In this document: positions 7,989-16,172 of the stretch, one piece after another
How the letters are laid out: every line of letters starts with the position of its first letter
How positions within the stretch are numbered: the stretch's first letter is position 1
The notes under the pieces: generated by a model
Told to the model about the DNA's origin: nothing
Database searches by the model: none
Seen by the model: the letters and a program-made list of their open reading frames with translations, nothing else
NCBI GenBank assembly: GCA_044340485.1
Contig: JBIITN010000001.1
Coordinates: 1 to 64,000 of the forward strand
Reading direction: 5' to 3'
Length of the DNA stretch: 64,000 nt
Origin: UBA2093 sp044340485
GTDB lineage: Bacteria; Actinomycetota; Acidimicrobiia; Acidimicrobiales; Ilumatobacteraceae
Translations under genes and position numbers: made by a program

Positions 7989-8638
7989 AGAGTTCCTCCG
8001 TGAACAATGCCCCCATCGACGGTCACGATACGTGTTGCTAATTTTGAAGCGCGTTCATGTTCATGCGATGCAAGCACAACAGTTGCACCTGCTTGCACGG
8101 CCTGATGCAAGGTGGCATCTAGTTCGTCACGGCTTGCAGCATCAAGACCCGCATGCGGCTCGTCTAATAACCAGAGTTGAGCGCGTCTCACAACTAGCGA
8201 AGCAAGTGCACATCTGCGTCGCTGCCCAGCAGACAACTGTGACGCACGAACATCAGCTAGTCGTTGCGACAATTTCATTCGATCCATTGCAAATGACACT
8301 TCAACATCAGTTGCTCCCACCATCTGTGCCCAAAATCCCACGTTCTGACGCACCGTCAGATCGAGATACAAGCCATTGGCATGGCCCAATAGACCGACTT
8401 TGCTCCGTACGTCTTCTCTGGATACGACGATGTCTGTTCCCAAAATGGTTGCAGTACCGCGCTCAATTGGTAGCAATCCCGCGAGAGCGCGCAACAACGA
8501 TGTTTTGCCTGCGCCGTTTGGTCCTTGCAGGAGGACAATCTCACCACGTGCGACATCAAGGTCTGCTCCGGCAAGGACGGGAAATCGACCGAGAACTGCA
8601 ACAGCACCACGCAGTGCGACGACGATTTCCATGCGCAC
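7985..8638 (-). CDS. ccmA: Haem exporter ATP-binding protein CcmA
   Basis: The 217-residue ABC ATPase has Walker A (GPNGAGKTS), signature (LSAGQRRRCALASLV), Walker B (LWLLDEPHAGLD) and the H-loop (VVLASHEHE). Small size and the position at the head of ccmABCDEFGHI identify CcmA. Start is GTG at 8638 or ATG at 8632. The 58 bases to the divergent sortase gene must hold the operon promoter; TAGCGT just upstream is the best -10 candidate. Confidence 0.9.
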   Translation of the reverse strand: MRMEIVVALRGAVAVLGRFPVLAGADLDVARGEIVLLQGPNGAGKTSLLRALAGLLPIERGTATILGTDIVVSREDVRSKVGLLGHANGLYLDLTVRQNVGFWAQMVGATDVEVSFAMDRMKLSQRLADVRASQLSAGQRRRCALASLVVRRAQLWLLDEPHAGLDAASRDELDATLHQAVQAGATVVLASHEHERASKLATRIVTVDGGIVHGGTL

Positions 8639-8684
8639 ATAACGCTAGTGATCCCCCTGGCTGTTCACCAATGCAGTACCTCAC

Positions 8685-8690
8685 TATCCT
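8685..8690 (+). promoter_or_regulatory. -10 box for a leaderless transcript (sortase)
   Basis: TATCCT ends 6 bases before the GTG at 8697. No Shine-Dalgarno is visible before this start. Confidence 0.5.
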
Positions 8691-8696
8691 CGTAAC

Positions 8697-9620
8697 GTGC
8701 CACAAAGTGCTTCCCAAAAGGCCCCCATGTGGTCCATTGTTCTTGGTGTCATCGGCAAATTGATGATTACGGTCGGTTTGCTGATGCTTGGATTTGTCGT
8801 GTACCAACTTTGGGGAACCGGCATCAAAACTCAGCAGGCTCAGCGTGAGTTGGCAAAAGAATATGAACAACTCACCGCCACAACGAATCCACACAGTGAC
8901 TCACCTTCCACCTCCACTCCTCCATTGCCGAGTGAAACAAATGAAGGCGACGTTATTGGTCGAATTGTGATGCCCGACATCAGTGTCAACAAATGGATAG
9001 TGGCTGGCGCAACGATGGACATGCTCGAACGTGGTCCAGGGCTATTTGCAAACACAGCCTTGCCAGGTCAACTCGGCAACTCCGCGATTGCAGGTCACCG
9101 CACTTCATATGGCGCACCTTTTTCTCGAATCGATCAACTTGACCCCGGTGATGACATCACAGTGGTGACACCGCGCGGATCTTTCACATACGCCGTCACC
9201 GAAACAAGAATCGTGCCGGCGACAGCAGTAGAAGTACTTGACACCGTCAATCCTGAAAAAGCGACACTAACCCTCGTGTCCTGTCATCCGAAGTGGACAT
9301 CACGCGAACGCATCGTGGTGTTTGCTGATCTCGTTGATGCAGGTGATGCTGTACTCACTCCGGCAACGCCCCTGGCCACAAATGAGGTCACCGATGAAGT
9401 TGCCGCATTTGAAGGTGGCTGGTTCTCTGACACGTCCGGCATAGCCCACACCCTCTTTTGGGCACTACTGCTCATTGGCATTTGGCTCATCGCTACGCTC
9501 GCGGTGCGCCGCCTCAAAGCCAAGTGGTACATCGCATATCCCGTCGCAGTGCTGCCTTTCATCTTCTGCTTGTACTTCTTTTATGTGAATCTCAGCCGTC
9601 TATTGCCTGCCGGTGTCTAA
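8697..9620 (+). CDS. Class E-type sortase
   Basis: The 307-residue protein has an N-terminal membrane helix (about 14-37), a Ser/Thr/Pro linker and a sortase domain. Catalytic residues are H134 (SAIAGHRTSYGAPF), C196 (TLVSCHPKW) and an arginine at 203 or 205 (TSRERIVVFADL). The HRTSYGAPF and SCHP contexts fit actinobacterial class E sortases, which link secreted proteins to the cell wall or to pili. Unusually it has two further membrane helices at the C-terminus (about 246-264 and 276-298). No sortase substrate with a clear LPXTG-type tail is nearby. Confidence 0.85.
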   Translation: MPQSASQKAPMWSIVLGVIGKLMITVGLLMLGFVVYQLWGTGIKTQQAQRELAKEYEQLTATTNPHSDSPSTSTPPLPSETNEGDVIGRIVMPDISVNKWIVAGATMDMLERGPGLFANTALPGQLGNSAIAGHRTSYGAPFSRIDQLDPGDDITVVTPRGSFTYAVTETRIVPATAVEVLDTVNPEKATLTLVSCHPKWTSRERIVVFADLVDAGDAVLTPATPLATNEVTDEVAAFEGGWFSDTSGIAHTLFWALLLIGIWLIATLAVRRLKAKWYIAYPVAVLPFIFCLYFFYVNLSRLLPAGV

Positions 9621-9641
9621 ATCTTCCTACGCTGTAATCCA

Positions 9642-9929
9642 ATGAACTCCAGCGCACCGCCTAGCGGCAACTCAATGGACAATGATCCGGTGCGAGCCAA
9701 GCGCGCCCAAGTGGCCAAGTGGACATTGCTTGCCAACCGCATTGGATATTTGTTTTACGCGCTGGCGATTTCTGCTTTTGTCATGGCCTTTGCCATCGGA
9801 TTCAAAGGACCACTTGTCACTCTCGTCACCGTGTCGCTCATCATTGGTTCAATTCTTCTTGCGCCATCAATTGTGTTGGGATACGCAGTAAAAGCTGCCG
9901 AACGAGAAGATCGTGAGCGCGGACTATGA
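9642..9929 (+). CDS. Small membrane protein of unknown function
   Basis: The 95-residue protein has a charged N-terminus and two membrane helices (about 37-56 and 61-82), ending in a charged tail (AAEREDRERGL). I do not recognise the family. A TACGCT box lies 8 bases before the ATG. Its stop overlaps the TetR start as ATGA, so the pair is co-translated and the regulator may act on this gene or the sortase. Confidence 0.6.
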   Translation: MNSSAPPSGNSMDNDPVRAKRAQVAKWTLLANRIGYLFYALAISAFVMAFAIGFKGPLVTLVTVSLIIGSILLAPSIVLGYAVKAAEREDRERGL

Positions 9930-10531
9930 GCGAGGCAACAAAAATTCCTTCCGACCGCCGTCAACACATCATCGATGTCTCCATCACATGTTTTTCTCGA
10001 ACCGGTTATCACAACACTTCAATGACTGACATCGCCGATGCTGTTGGTGTTACCAAACCAGTTCTCTACCAACATTTCGATAGCAAGCGAGCTCTGTACT
10101 TAGAGATTCTTCGATTTGTCGGCCAAGCACTGGTCACTGCGGTCACCAGCAATGCAGCAACATCTAGTGATGGACGTGAACAAACTGAGCGCGCAATGAT
10201 CGCCTATTTCACATGGGTGAACGAACATCGTGACGCGTTTGCATTGCTTTTTGAAAGCAGCGAACGAGTCGATGAAGAATTTGCTACGACGGTTCGCGAA
10301 TTTGAAGAAGCGGCATCGTCTGCAATTGCACCACTCATCACGGTTGATCTGCCTGAGGACAGCCGTCGTACTCTTGCGATGGCACTGGTCGGAATGGTGG
10401 AAGCCGTGAGTCGTCATGTGATTGCACAGGGAACCCCGTTTGACTCTGGAGCACTGGGTACCGAGTTAGCAGGCCTTGCATGGGGCGGGTTGCGATCCCT
10501 TGGTCAGTCGCGCAACACCCAGCCGCGATAA
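9926..10531 (+). CDS. TetR/AcrR family transcriptional regulator
   Basis: The 201-residue protein has the TetR N-terminal HTH (ISCFSRTGYHNTSMTDIADAVGVTKPVLYQHFDSK pattern at about residues 15-50) and a helical ligand-binding domain. It starts with ATGA overlapping the previous stop. Its 3' end overlaps the convergent lhr gene by 28 bases. Ligand and targets are unknown. Confidence 0.9.
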   Translation: MSEATKIPSDRRQHIIDVSITCFSRTGYHNTSMTDIADAVGVTKPVLYQHFDSKRALYLEILRFVGQALVTAVTSNAATSSDGREQTERAMIAYFTWVNEHRDAFALLFESSERVDEEFATTVREFEEAASSAIAPLITVDLPEDSRRTLAMALVGMVEAVSRHVIAQGTPFDSGALGTELAGLAWGGLRSLGQSRNTQPR

Positions 10532-13500
10532 CTCGCCACACACCCCACTCGTTCCAACTGGGCCACAATCGGATGGTCATGTCCGACAGATTCGCCGTTT
10601 ACTTTCCTGATCTCAAGCGACTTTCGTCTGCCATCTTTCACAAGTGTTGCTAGCGCATCAGCCCACACGTTTTGCTCGAGGGTGTGCGGAAAAGTCACCA
10701 AGTGATAACTACGTGGATCAATCCACACCAATGGCTCACCGTCATGAAGCACTACGAGAGTGCCTGCGCTGCGCGTAGGACGCCCCTCTGTCATCGGCCA
10801 CGGCAACATTGCTCCGTACGGTTGTGCGGGATCGGTTGTTGCAAGGATGATCGGTGCAAGAACATTGTCATCAAGAGATTGAGCACGAGATTGACGCACA
10901 TCTCGCAAACGATCAACTGCACCGACAGCAGCAAATTGCGCCGCACCTAAACCCTCTACGAAATATCCGCGGCGAACATTGCCACGTTCTTCAAGCAACT
11001 TCAACACCCCGTACACACCAGCAAATCCACCAACAACGTTGTCACTGAGAACTGCTTCGCGCGTCACCACTCCATATCTTTCGAGGATCTGTAGTGCTAA
11101 CGCATGTGATGATTCAGTAGGTGATGGTGTTGGTTCGCGCAAGGGAGCAACAAGACTCCATCGGCCCGCACCCATTGGTGGCCCGATTCGCGAGAGCCGT
11201 CCGGGACGTGGACGTACAACGCGTCCGGTATGTGCGTTTCGTCGCGACGTGGCCGGTGTCGACGAACGAGTGATATACGCACGAAGTGGCGCAAGGGAAT
11301 CGTTTGTAACTTCACCAGCCCACACCAAGTCCCACAACACATTGAGCGCTTCTTGTTCTGTTGCGTCAGAAATAGCCACACGCAACTGCGAAAAGAACAA
11401 CGCTCCACGCTCTGACAACGCATGTCGAACTGCGTCGTGCAATGGACCCACTGGTGCTTCAGGCCATTCAAGCGACGGCGCAAGTGTTGCGAGTTGATCG
11501 GCAAAAAAGAATCTGATACGGCCATCACTTGCCCCTACAGCACCGGCGCCAACCCACACCACTTCTCCTGCCGTGCACAGTTCATCGATGTCGCTAGGGC
11601 GATAACCGCGCACACGAGAAGGCAAGACATCAATTTCCAATGTCGATACCACCAGTGATGTTGCTTGCAACGTGGTGAGCGCAGTTACTAGTGCGTCTGC
11701 TCCGCGGCGCTGTGATCCAATGTCATGCCACTGCGGTAAGAATCGCGCAAGTGCCTGCTGTTCAACTGGTTCCACTTCGCGACGTAAGGCTGCAAGAGAA
11801 CGGCGACGCAACTGAGTGAGTACCGATACATCACACCATTCACGTTCGGTACCATCGGGACGAAATTCTCCACGCACAATGCGCTTGTCGTGTTCCAATG
11901 CAAGCAAGACGCCATCAATGCGTTCAGTGCCTACATGTAGTCGGTGCGCAACATGGCGCGTGAGAAATGGGCCGTGGGTGCGCGCATACCGTCCCGCTAT
12001 TTCTTCTAGTGGTCGCGCGACAGGGTCGGTGAACGCGATAGGCAGCCCAAGTGGTAACGCGCAGCCAAGTGCATCGCGATATTTGCCGGCATCTTCAGCT
12101 GCGATAAAACGTTCGTCATCTCCGATACGCACCGCGATTGCGCGACGATCCGCCACCAACTGCCGCACCCACTGTGATCCGTCGCCATCACATCTCAGGT
12201 CGACTTCTGTGATAGATACGTCCCCAATCTTGCGGAGCACATCGTGCAACTCATCGGCATTTCGTGCACGACGACCATCTGACAAACACTGCAGATCTGC
12301 TTCGAGGCTCACTAACGCATCCGCGTCTAGCAACTCACGTAATTCTTCGACGCCCAACAAACTGTTCAAAAGATCGCGGTCAAGTGATAATGCGGCGGCA
12401 CGACGCTCGGCCAACGGTGCATCACCTTCGTACATGTACGCCGCGATCCAGTTGAATAACAAACTCTGTGCAAACGGTGACGCCTTTGGTGTGTCAACAC
12501 TGACGATCCGCACGCTGCGCGCACGAAGTTGAGTTAGTAACTCACATAAGCCGGGCACATCAAACACGTCTTGTAGACACTCGCGACTTGTTTCGAGAAG
12601 TATGGGAAAAGACGGATACTTCGATGCGACAGCCAAGAGATCGGCGGAACGCTGCCGTTGTTGCCACAACGGTGTGCGCTGGCCAGGACGGCGTTTTGGT
12701 AACAACAGAGCCCGCGCTGCACATTCACGAAAACGTGCCGCGAACAATGACGTCTGCGGAAGCATTGCCACAACAACATCGCGCACTTCTTCGGGTTCCA
12801 GCAGAAAGTCATTCACGTCGAAATGATCGTGTGCTTCTGGCAGTCGAATGACAATGCCATCATCTCCCCACATGGTTTCAATAACCATGTCGTGGCGATT
12901 CAAGAACACGTGCTCGATTGCCATTGCCCACGGTGCGTGCACGGGAGTCCCAAATGGACTGTGGATGCAAATGCGCCAGTCGCCAATGTCATCACGGAAT
13001 CGTTCTACGACGATGGTTTTGTCATCGGGCACAACACCTGTTGCGGTGCGTTGTTCTTCGATGTATGTCGACAGAGTCTCGGCGGCGTGAACGTCGAGGT
13101 GATAATCACCCGACAATGTGGTGATCATCTTGGCGGGTGTTGTCTGCGACATCTCACGCACAAATGCACCCACTGCTCGGCCCAATTCAACGGGGCGACC
13201 CAATCGATCACCGTGCCAAAACGGCATCTTGGCAGGCACACCAGGAGCTGGGGTGACGATCACGCGATCGAAAGTGATGTCCTCAATGCGCCACGTAGTG
13301 GCTCCGAGACGAAAAGCTTCACCAGGACGAGTCTCGTACACCATTTCTTCATCAAGCTCGCCAACGCGAACACCATCGGGCAAAAACACTCCGTAGTACC
13401 CGCGGTCGGGAATGGTGCCGCCGTTCGTGACAGCAAGGCGTTGTGCCCCGTCACGGGCACGAATGATTCCGGTGATGCGATCCCACACAATACGAGGACG

Positions 13501-14919
13501 TAGGTCGCTGAATTCTTCACTCGGATAACGACCAGACAACAGATCAAGAACACTGTAAAAAATGTCATCGCTGAGAGAAGTGAAATTTGCACATCGTTTC
13601 ACCATGGCTAATAGCGCATCGAGATGAATCTCTGGTGTCATCGCGCAGTGAGCCACGATGTGTTGCGCCAATACATCGAGTGGATTTTGCAAATAACGTG
13701 TTGTCTCAATATCGCCGGCGTACATACATCGACTGACAACAGCGGACTCGAGAACGTCATGTCGATGCTTTGGATACAGAATGCCCGAGCTCGGTTCACC
13801 CACTTGGTGTCCTGCGCGACCAATGCGTTGTAATCCCCTGCTGACGGCTCCTGGAGATTCGACCTGAATAACAAGGTCAACAGCACCCATATCGATACCC
13901 AACTCGAGGCTGCTCGTGGCAACTATCGCTCGTAAGACACCTCTCTTTAGTTCGTCTTCAATAACGACACGTTGCTCGCGAGCCAACGAACCATGATGTG
14001 CTTTCACAAGATCACCAGCAGAAGAATTGATTTCTTTTTCCACTGCTAATTCGTTGAGTTGTGCAGCTAATCGCTCGGCTTGTCGACGCGCGTTACAAAA
14101 GATGATCGTGGAGCGATGCGACAGAATATTGCTCAGAATGTCTTCATGGATGCCAGGCCACACGCCCGTGGTGTCGCCCGGAGGCACCACCACGCTGAGA
14201 TTGAGTGGTTTACGAATGCCAGTGTCGACAATGGTGACGGGCCGTGGCTGCCCGTCGCGTTGGCCCCCAAGAAAACGAGCTACCTCTTCGAGGGGTCGTT
14301 GTGTTGCAGATAAACCGATGCGCTGTGGTGGCGTTGCTGTGATTTCTTCTAGTCGTTCTAACGACAACATCAGATGTGCACCACGTTTTGTGGCTGCGAG
14401 TGCGTGAATTTCATCAATGATGACAGTGTCGACGTTGATCAACGTTTCACGTGCAGCCGACGTCAACATGAGATACAAACTCTCTGGAGTGGTGATGAGG
14501 AGATCAGGTGGTCGACGTACTAACCCCGCACGATCTTTTGCTGACGTGTCGCCCGTACGCATTGCGACATATGGTTCGCGATAATCCACTCCGAGTCGTT
14601 CTGCAGCGTGTGCGATACCAACAAGTGGAGAACGCAGATTTTTCTCAACGTCGAAAGCAAGCGCGCGAAGTGGCGAAATGTAGATCACTCGTGTGCGTTG
14701 TTTGTCAGGCGGTGGTGGCGTTGTCACCAACTTGTCGATGGACGCCATAAATGCAGTGAGCGTTTTGCCGCTTCCCGTTGGCGCGCACACGAGACTGTGT
14801 GCACCACCCACAATGACTGGCCAACCTTGTTGTTGTGCGGGGGTCGGCTCGGGGAATGAAGAGGCAAACCACTCGCGGACTGCAGGAGAAAATGCTTCAA
14901 GCACGCGGTGGTCGGCCAT
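10504..14919 (-). CDS. lhr: Lhr-type large superfamily 2 helicase
   Basis: The protein is 1,471 residues, the usual size for actinobacterial Lhr. It begins with the SF2 core: Walker A (CAPTGSGKTLT), DEIH box (IIDEIHALAATKRG), motif III (GLSATQRP), and motif VI (QRIGRAGHQ). The long C-terminal part contains the winged-helix and Lhr-CTD regions (PRPGRLSRIGPPMGAGRWS). Lhr is a 3'-5' DNA/RNA-DNA translocase induced in DNA repair. I use ATG at 14919 instead of an upstream in-frame start because TACCCT ends 6 bases before it and the next gene diverges at 14965. Confidence 0.92.
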   Translation of the reverse strand: MADHRVLEAFSPAVREWFASSFPEPTPAQQQGWPVIVGGAHSLVCAPTGSGKTLTAFMASIDKLVTTPPPPDKQRTRVIYISPLRALAFDVEKNLRSPLVGIAHAAERLGVDYREPYVAMRTGDTSAKDRAGLVRRPPDLLITTPESLYLMLTSAARETLINVDTVIIDEIHALAATKRGAHLMLSLERLEEITATPPQRIGLSATQRPLEEVARFLGGQRDGQPRPVTIVDTGIRKPLNLSVVVPPGDTTGVWPGIHEDILSNILSHRSTIIFCNARRQAERLAAQLNELAVEKEINSSAGDLVKAHHGSLAREQRVVIEDELKRGVLRAIVATSSLELGIDMGAVDLVIQVESPGAVSRGLQRIGRAGHQVGEPSSGILYPKHRHDVLESAVVSRCMYAGDIETTRYLQNPLDVLAQHIVAHCAMTPEIHLDALLAMVKRCANFTSLSDDIFYSVLDLLSGRYPSEEFSDLRPRIVWDRITGIIRARDGAQRLAVTNGGTIPDRGYYGVFLPDGVRVGELDEEMVYETRPGEAFRLGATTWRIEDITFDRVIVTPAPGVPAKMPFWHGDRLGRPVELGRAVGAFVREMSQTTPAKMITTLSGDYHLDVHAAETLSTYIEEQRTATGVVPDDKTIVVERFRDDIGDWRICIHSPFGTPVHAPWAMAIEHVFLNRHDMVIETMWGDDGIVIRLPEAHDHFDVNDFLLEPEEVRDVVVAMLPQTSLFAARFRECAARALLLPKRRPGQRTPLWQQRQRSADLLAVASKYPSFPILLETSRECLQDVFDVPGLCELLTQLRARSVRIVSVDTPKASPFAQSLLFNWIAAYMYEGDAPLAERRAAALSLDRDLLNSLLGVEELRELLDADALVSLEADLQCLSDGRRARNADELHDVLRKIGDVSITEVDLRCDGDGSQWVRQLVADRRAIAVRIGDDERFIAAEDAGKYRDALGCALPLGLPIAFTDPVARPLEEIAGRYARTHGPFLTRHVAHRLHVGTERIDGVLLALEHDKRIVRGEFRPDGTEREWCDVSVLTQLRRRSLAALRREVEPVEQQALARFLPQWHDIGSQRRGADALVTALTTLQATSLVVSTLEIDVLPSRVRGYRPSDIDELCTAGEVVWVGAGAVGASDGRIRFFFADQLATLAPSLEWPEAPVGPLHDAVRHALSERGALFFSQLRVAISDATEQEALNVLWDLVWAGEVTNDSLAPLRAYITRSSTPATSRRNAHTGRVVRPRPGRLSRIGPPMGAGRWSLVAPLREPTPSPTESSHALALQILERYGVVTREAVLSDNVVGGFAGVYGVLKLLEERGNVRRGYFVEGLGAAQFAAVGAVDRLRDVRQSRAQSLDDNVLAPIILATTDPAQPYGAMLPWPMTEGRPTRSAGTLVVLHDGEPLVWIDPRSYHLVTFPHTLEQNVWADALATLVKDGRRKSLEIRKVNGESVGHDHPIVAQLERVGCVASYRGWVLRD

Positions 14920-14925
14920 GGGCGA

Positions 14926-14931
14926 AGGGTA
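14926..14931 (-). promoter_or_regulatory. -10 box for a leaderless transcript (lhr)
   Basis: On the minus strand TACCCT ends 6 bases before the ATG at 14919. It faces the DtxR promoter 20 bases away. Confidence 0.5.
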
Positions 14932-14951
14932 CCGAGAAACTGCACCGCGGT

Positions 14952-14957
14952 TAGACT
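14952..14957 (+). promoter_or_regulatory. -10 box for a leaderless transcript (DtxR-type regulator)
   Basis: TAGACT ends 7 bases before the ATG at 14965 in the 45-base lhr/dtxR divergent region. Confidence 0.5.
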
Positions 14958-14964
14958 GTAAGGC

Positions 14965-15627
14965 ATGCCAAACCCCGGCGAACACCACCCCGCTTTCGAA
15001 GAATACTGCGAGTGCATTTTTGACCTCCGCGAGGACAACCTTGAGGTCATTCAAGCCCGTATCGCTGACCGCCTGCGCGTGTCGCGTCCGTCAGTGTCTG
15101 AAATGGTGCGCCGTATGCAAGACGAGGGTCTCATCAGACTGGATGGCAACCACATCCTGCTCACACCACACGGTGAACAGTTGGCACGCCGCGTCGTTCG
15201 TCGCCACCGCCTCGCCGAGCGCTTCCTCACCGACATCTTGGATCTGTCGTGGGCACAAGCTCACCAAGAAGCCGGCAAATGGGAACACGTGATGTCAGAA
15301 GATGTCGAAAAAGCAATCGAACGGATACTTGGCAATCCCACCACCTGTCCACATGGCAACCCCATACCTGGCACCAACTATCAGCCACCGGCTGCCATGC
15401 CCTTGTCACAAGTAGGCATCGGGCAATCGTTTACGGTCTCACGCATCCCAGAAGAACTGGAGTTCACACCGGGCATGCTCGAATTTCTTGAGGAATACAA
15501 CCTCATTCCAGGCGGCAGTGGAAAAGTTGCCGGATTCGCCACCACCGGAGACATGACCCTTGAGGTAAATGGCACACAGGTCGACGTTGAATCGTTTGCG
15601 ACACAGCGCATACTTGTGACGCTGTAA
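14965..15627 (+). CDS. DtxR/IdeR/MntR-family metal-dependent repressor
   Basis: The 220-residue protein has the DtxR winged helix (RIADRLRVSRPSVSEMVRRM at about 32-52), the metal-binding dimerisation region (HRLAERFLTDIL...HQEAGKWEHVMSEDVEKAI, with histidine and glutamate ligands) and a C-terminal FeoA/SH3-like domain (about 140-215). Such proteins repress iron or manganese uptake genes when loaded with Fe2+ or Mn2+. Which metal cannot be told. It diverges from lhr with only 45 bases between starts. Confidence 0.9.
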   Translation: MPNPGEHHPAFEEYCECIFDLREDNLEVIQARIADRLRVSRPSVSEMVRRMQDEGLIRLDGNHILLTPHGEQLARRVVRRHRLAERFLTDILDLSWAQAHQEAGKWEHVMSEDVEKAIERILGNPTTCPHGNPIPGTNYQPPAAMPLSQVGIGQSFTVSRIPEELEFTPGMLEFLEEYNLIPGGSGKVAGFATTGDMTLEVNGTQVDVESFATQRILVTL

Positions 15628-15674
15628 CAGTTCAACGTTATTGAGCTGTTGTCACGGTGAGGAGACAAAGGTCA

Positions 15675-16133
15675 ATGTTTGGTCGCAACGCCACATCACG
15701 TTCGCGCAACATGCTCCGTGCCATGTCATTTGCTGTAGCTACAACCGCAGTGTTGTCATCTTGTTCAACCGTCATTAACGACACCGCATCGACAGAAGCC
15801 CCCACTGACAGTGTTCCCACTGTCGTCACCACAACTATTCCAAGCGGCGATATCACATCTCTGTTGGGGCAACTTGTTGCAAGTGCGAACGGTCTTGGCG
15901 AAGCAATTGCCAACCGCGACAACGAGCAAGCGCGCCAACAGGCAGCCAATGCACTCGCCATCTGGACTGCACTACAACCGCAACTGATGGACTCTGGAAT
16001 TGATGTAGTGGAAGATCTCGACCGCATGGTTGAACTCATACAAACCGCGGTTGATCGCAATCGACCAGCAGATGCCGACAAAGCATTTCGTTTTATTTCT
16101 TTGATTGCCAAAGAAATTCCATCACTTCTCTAA
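15675..16133 (+). CDS. Small lipoprotein of unknown function
   Basis: The 152-residue protein has a signal peptide with lipobox VLSSC (Cys 30), a Thr/Pro-rich linker (APTDSVPTVVTTTIPSG) and a helical domain with many charged residues. I do not recognise the family. ATG at 15675 has AAAGG upstream; GTG at 15657 is an in-frame alternative. It follows the DtxR gene by 47 bases and converges with helD. Confidence 0.6.
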   Translation: MFGRNATSRSRNMLRAMSFAVATTAVLSSCSTVINDTASTEAPTDSVPTVVTTTIPSGDITSLLGQLVASANGLGEAIANRDNEQARQQAANALAIWTALQPQLMDSGIDVVEDLDRMVELIQTAVDRNRPADADKAFRFISLIAKEIPSLL

Positions 16134-16147
16134 GTCTGCTTCTCTAA
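16125..16147. repeat. Duplicated gene end (9-mer with stop codon)
   Basis: CTTCTCTAA occurs at 16125-16133, where it encodes the last codons and stop of the lipoprotein, and again at 16139-16147, 14 bases on. It is short and could be chance, but it resembles the clearer gene-end duplications at 910-954 and 37682-37738. Confidence 0.35.
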
Positions 16148-16172
16148 ATCGCACGCTGTTACAGCGATTTAG
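16144..16172. terminator. Bidirectional terminator hairpin between lipoprotein and helD
   Basis: The arms CTAAATCGC (16144-16152) and GCGATTTAG (16164-16172) are perfect complements around an 11-base loop. The loop holds GCTG-TTA-CAGC, so an alternative nested stem can form. It sits between two convergent genes and the right arm includes the helD stop codon. There is no strong U-tract. Confidence 0.55.

Noticed and set aside
14920..15054. N-terminal extension of lhr
   Set aside because: It would run through the DtxR start; the conserved sequence begins at ATG 14919, which has its own -10 box.
16144..16172. Small RNA gene or attachment site at the hairpin
   Set aside because: No promoter is visible and the hairpin is fully explained as a terminator between convergent genes.
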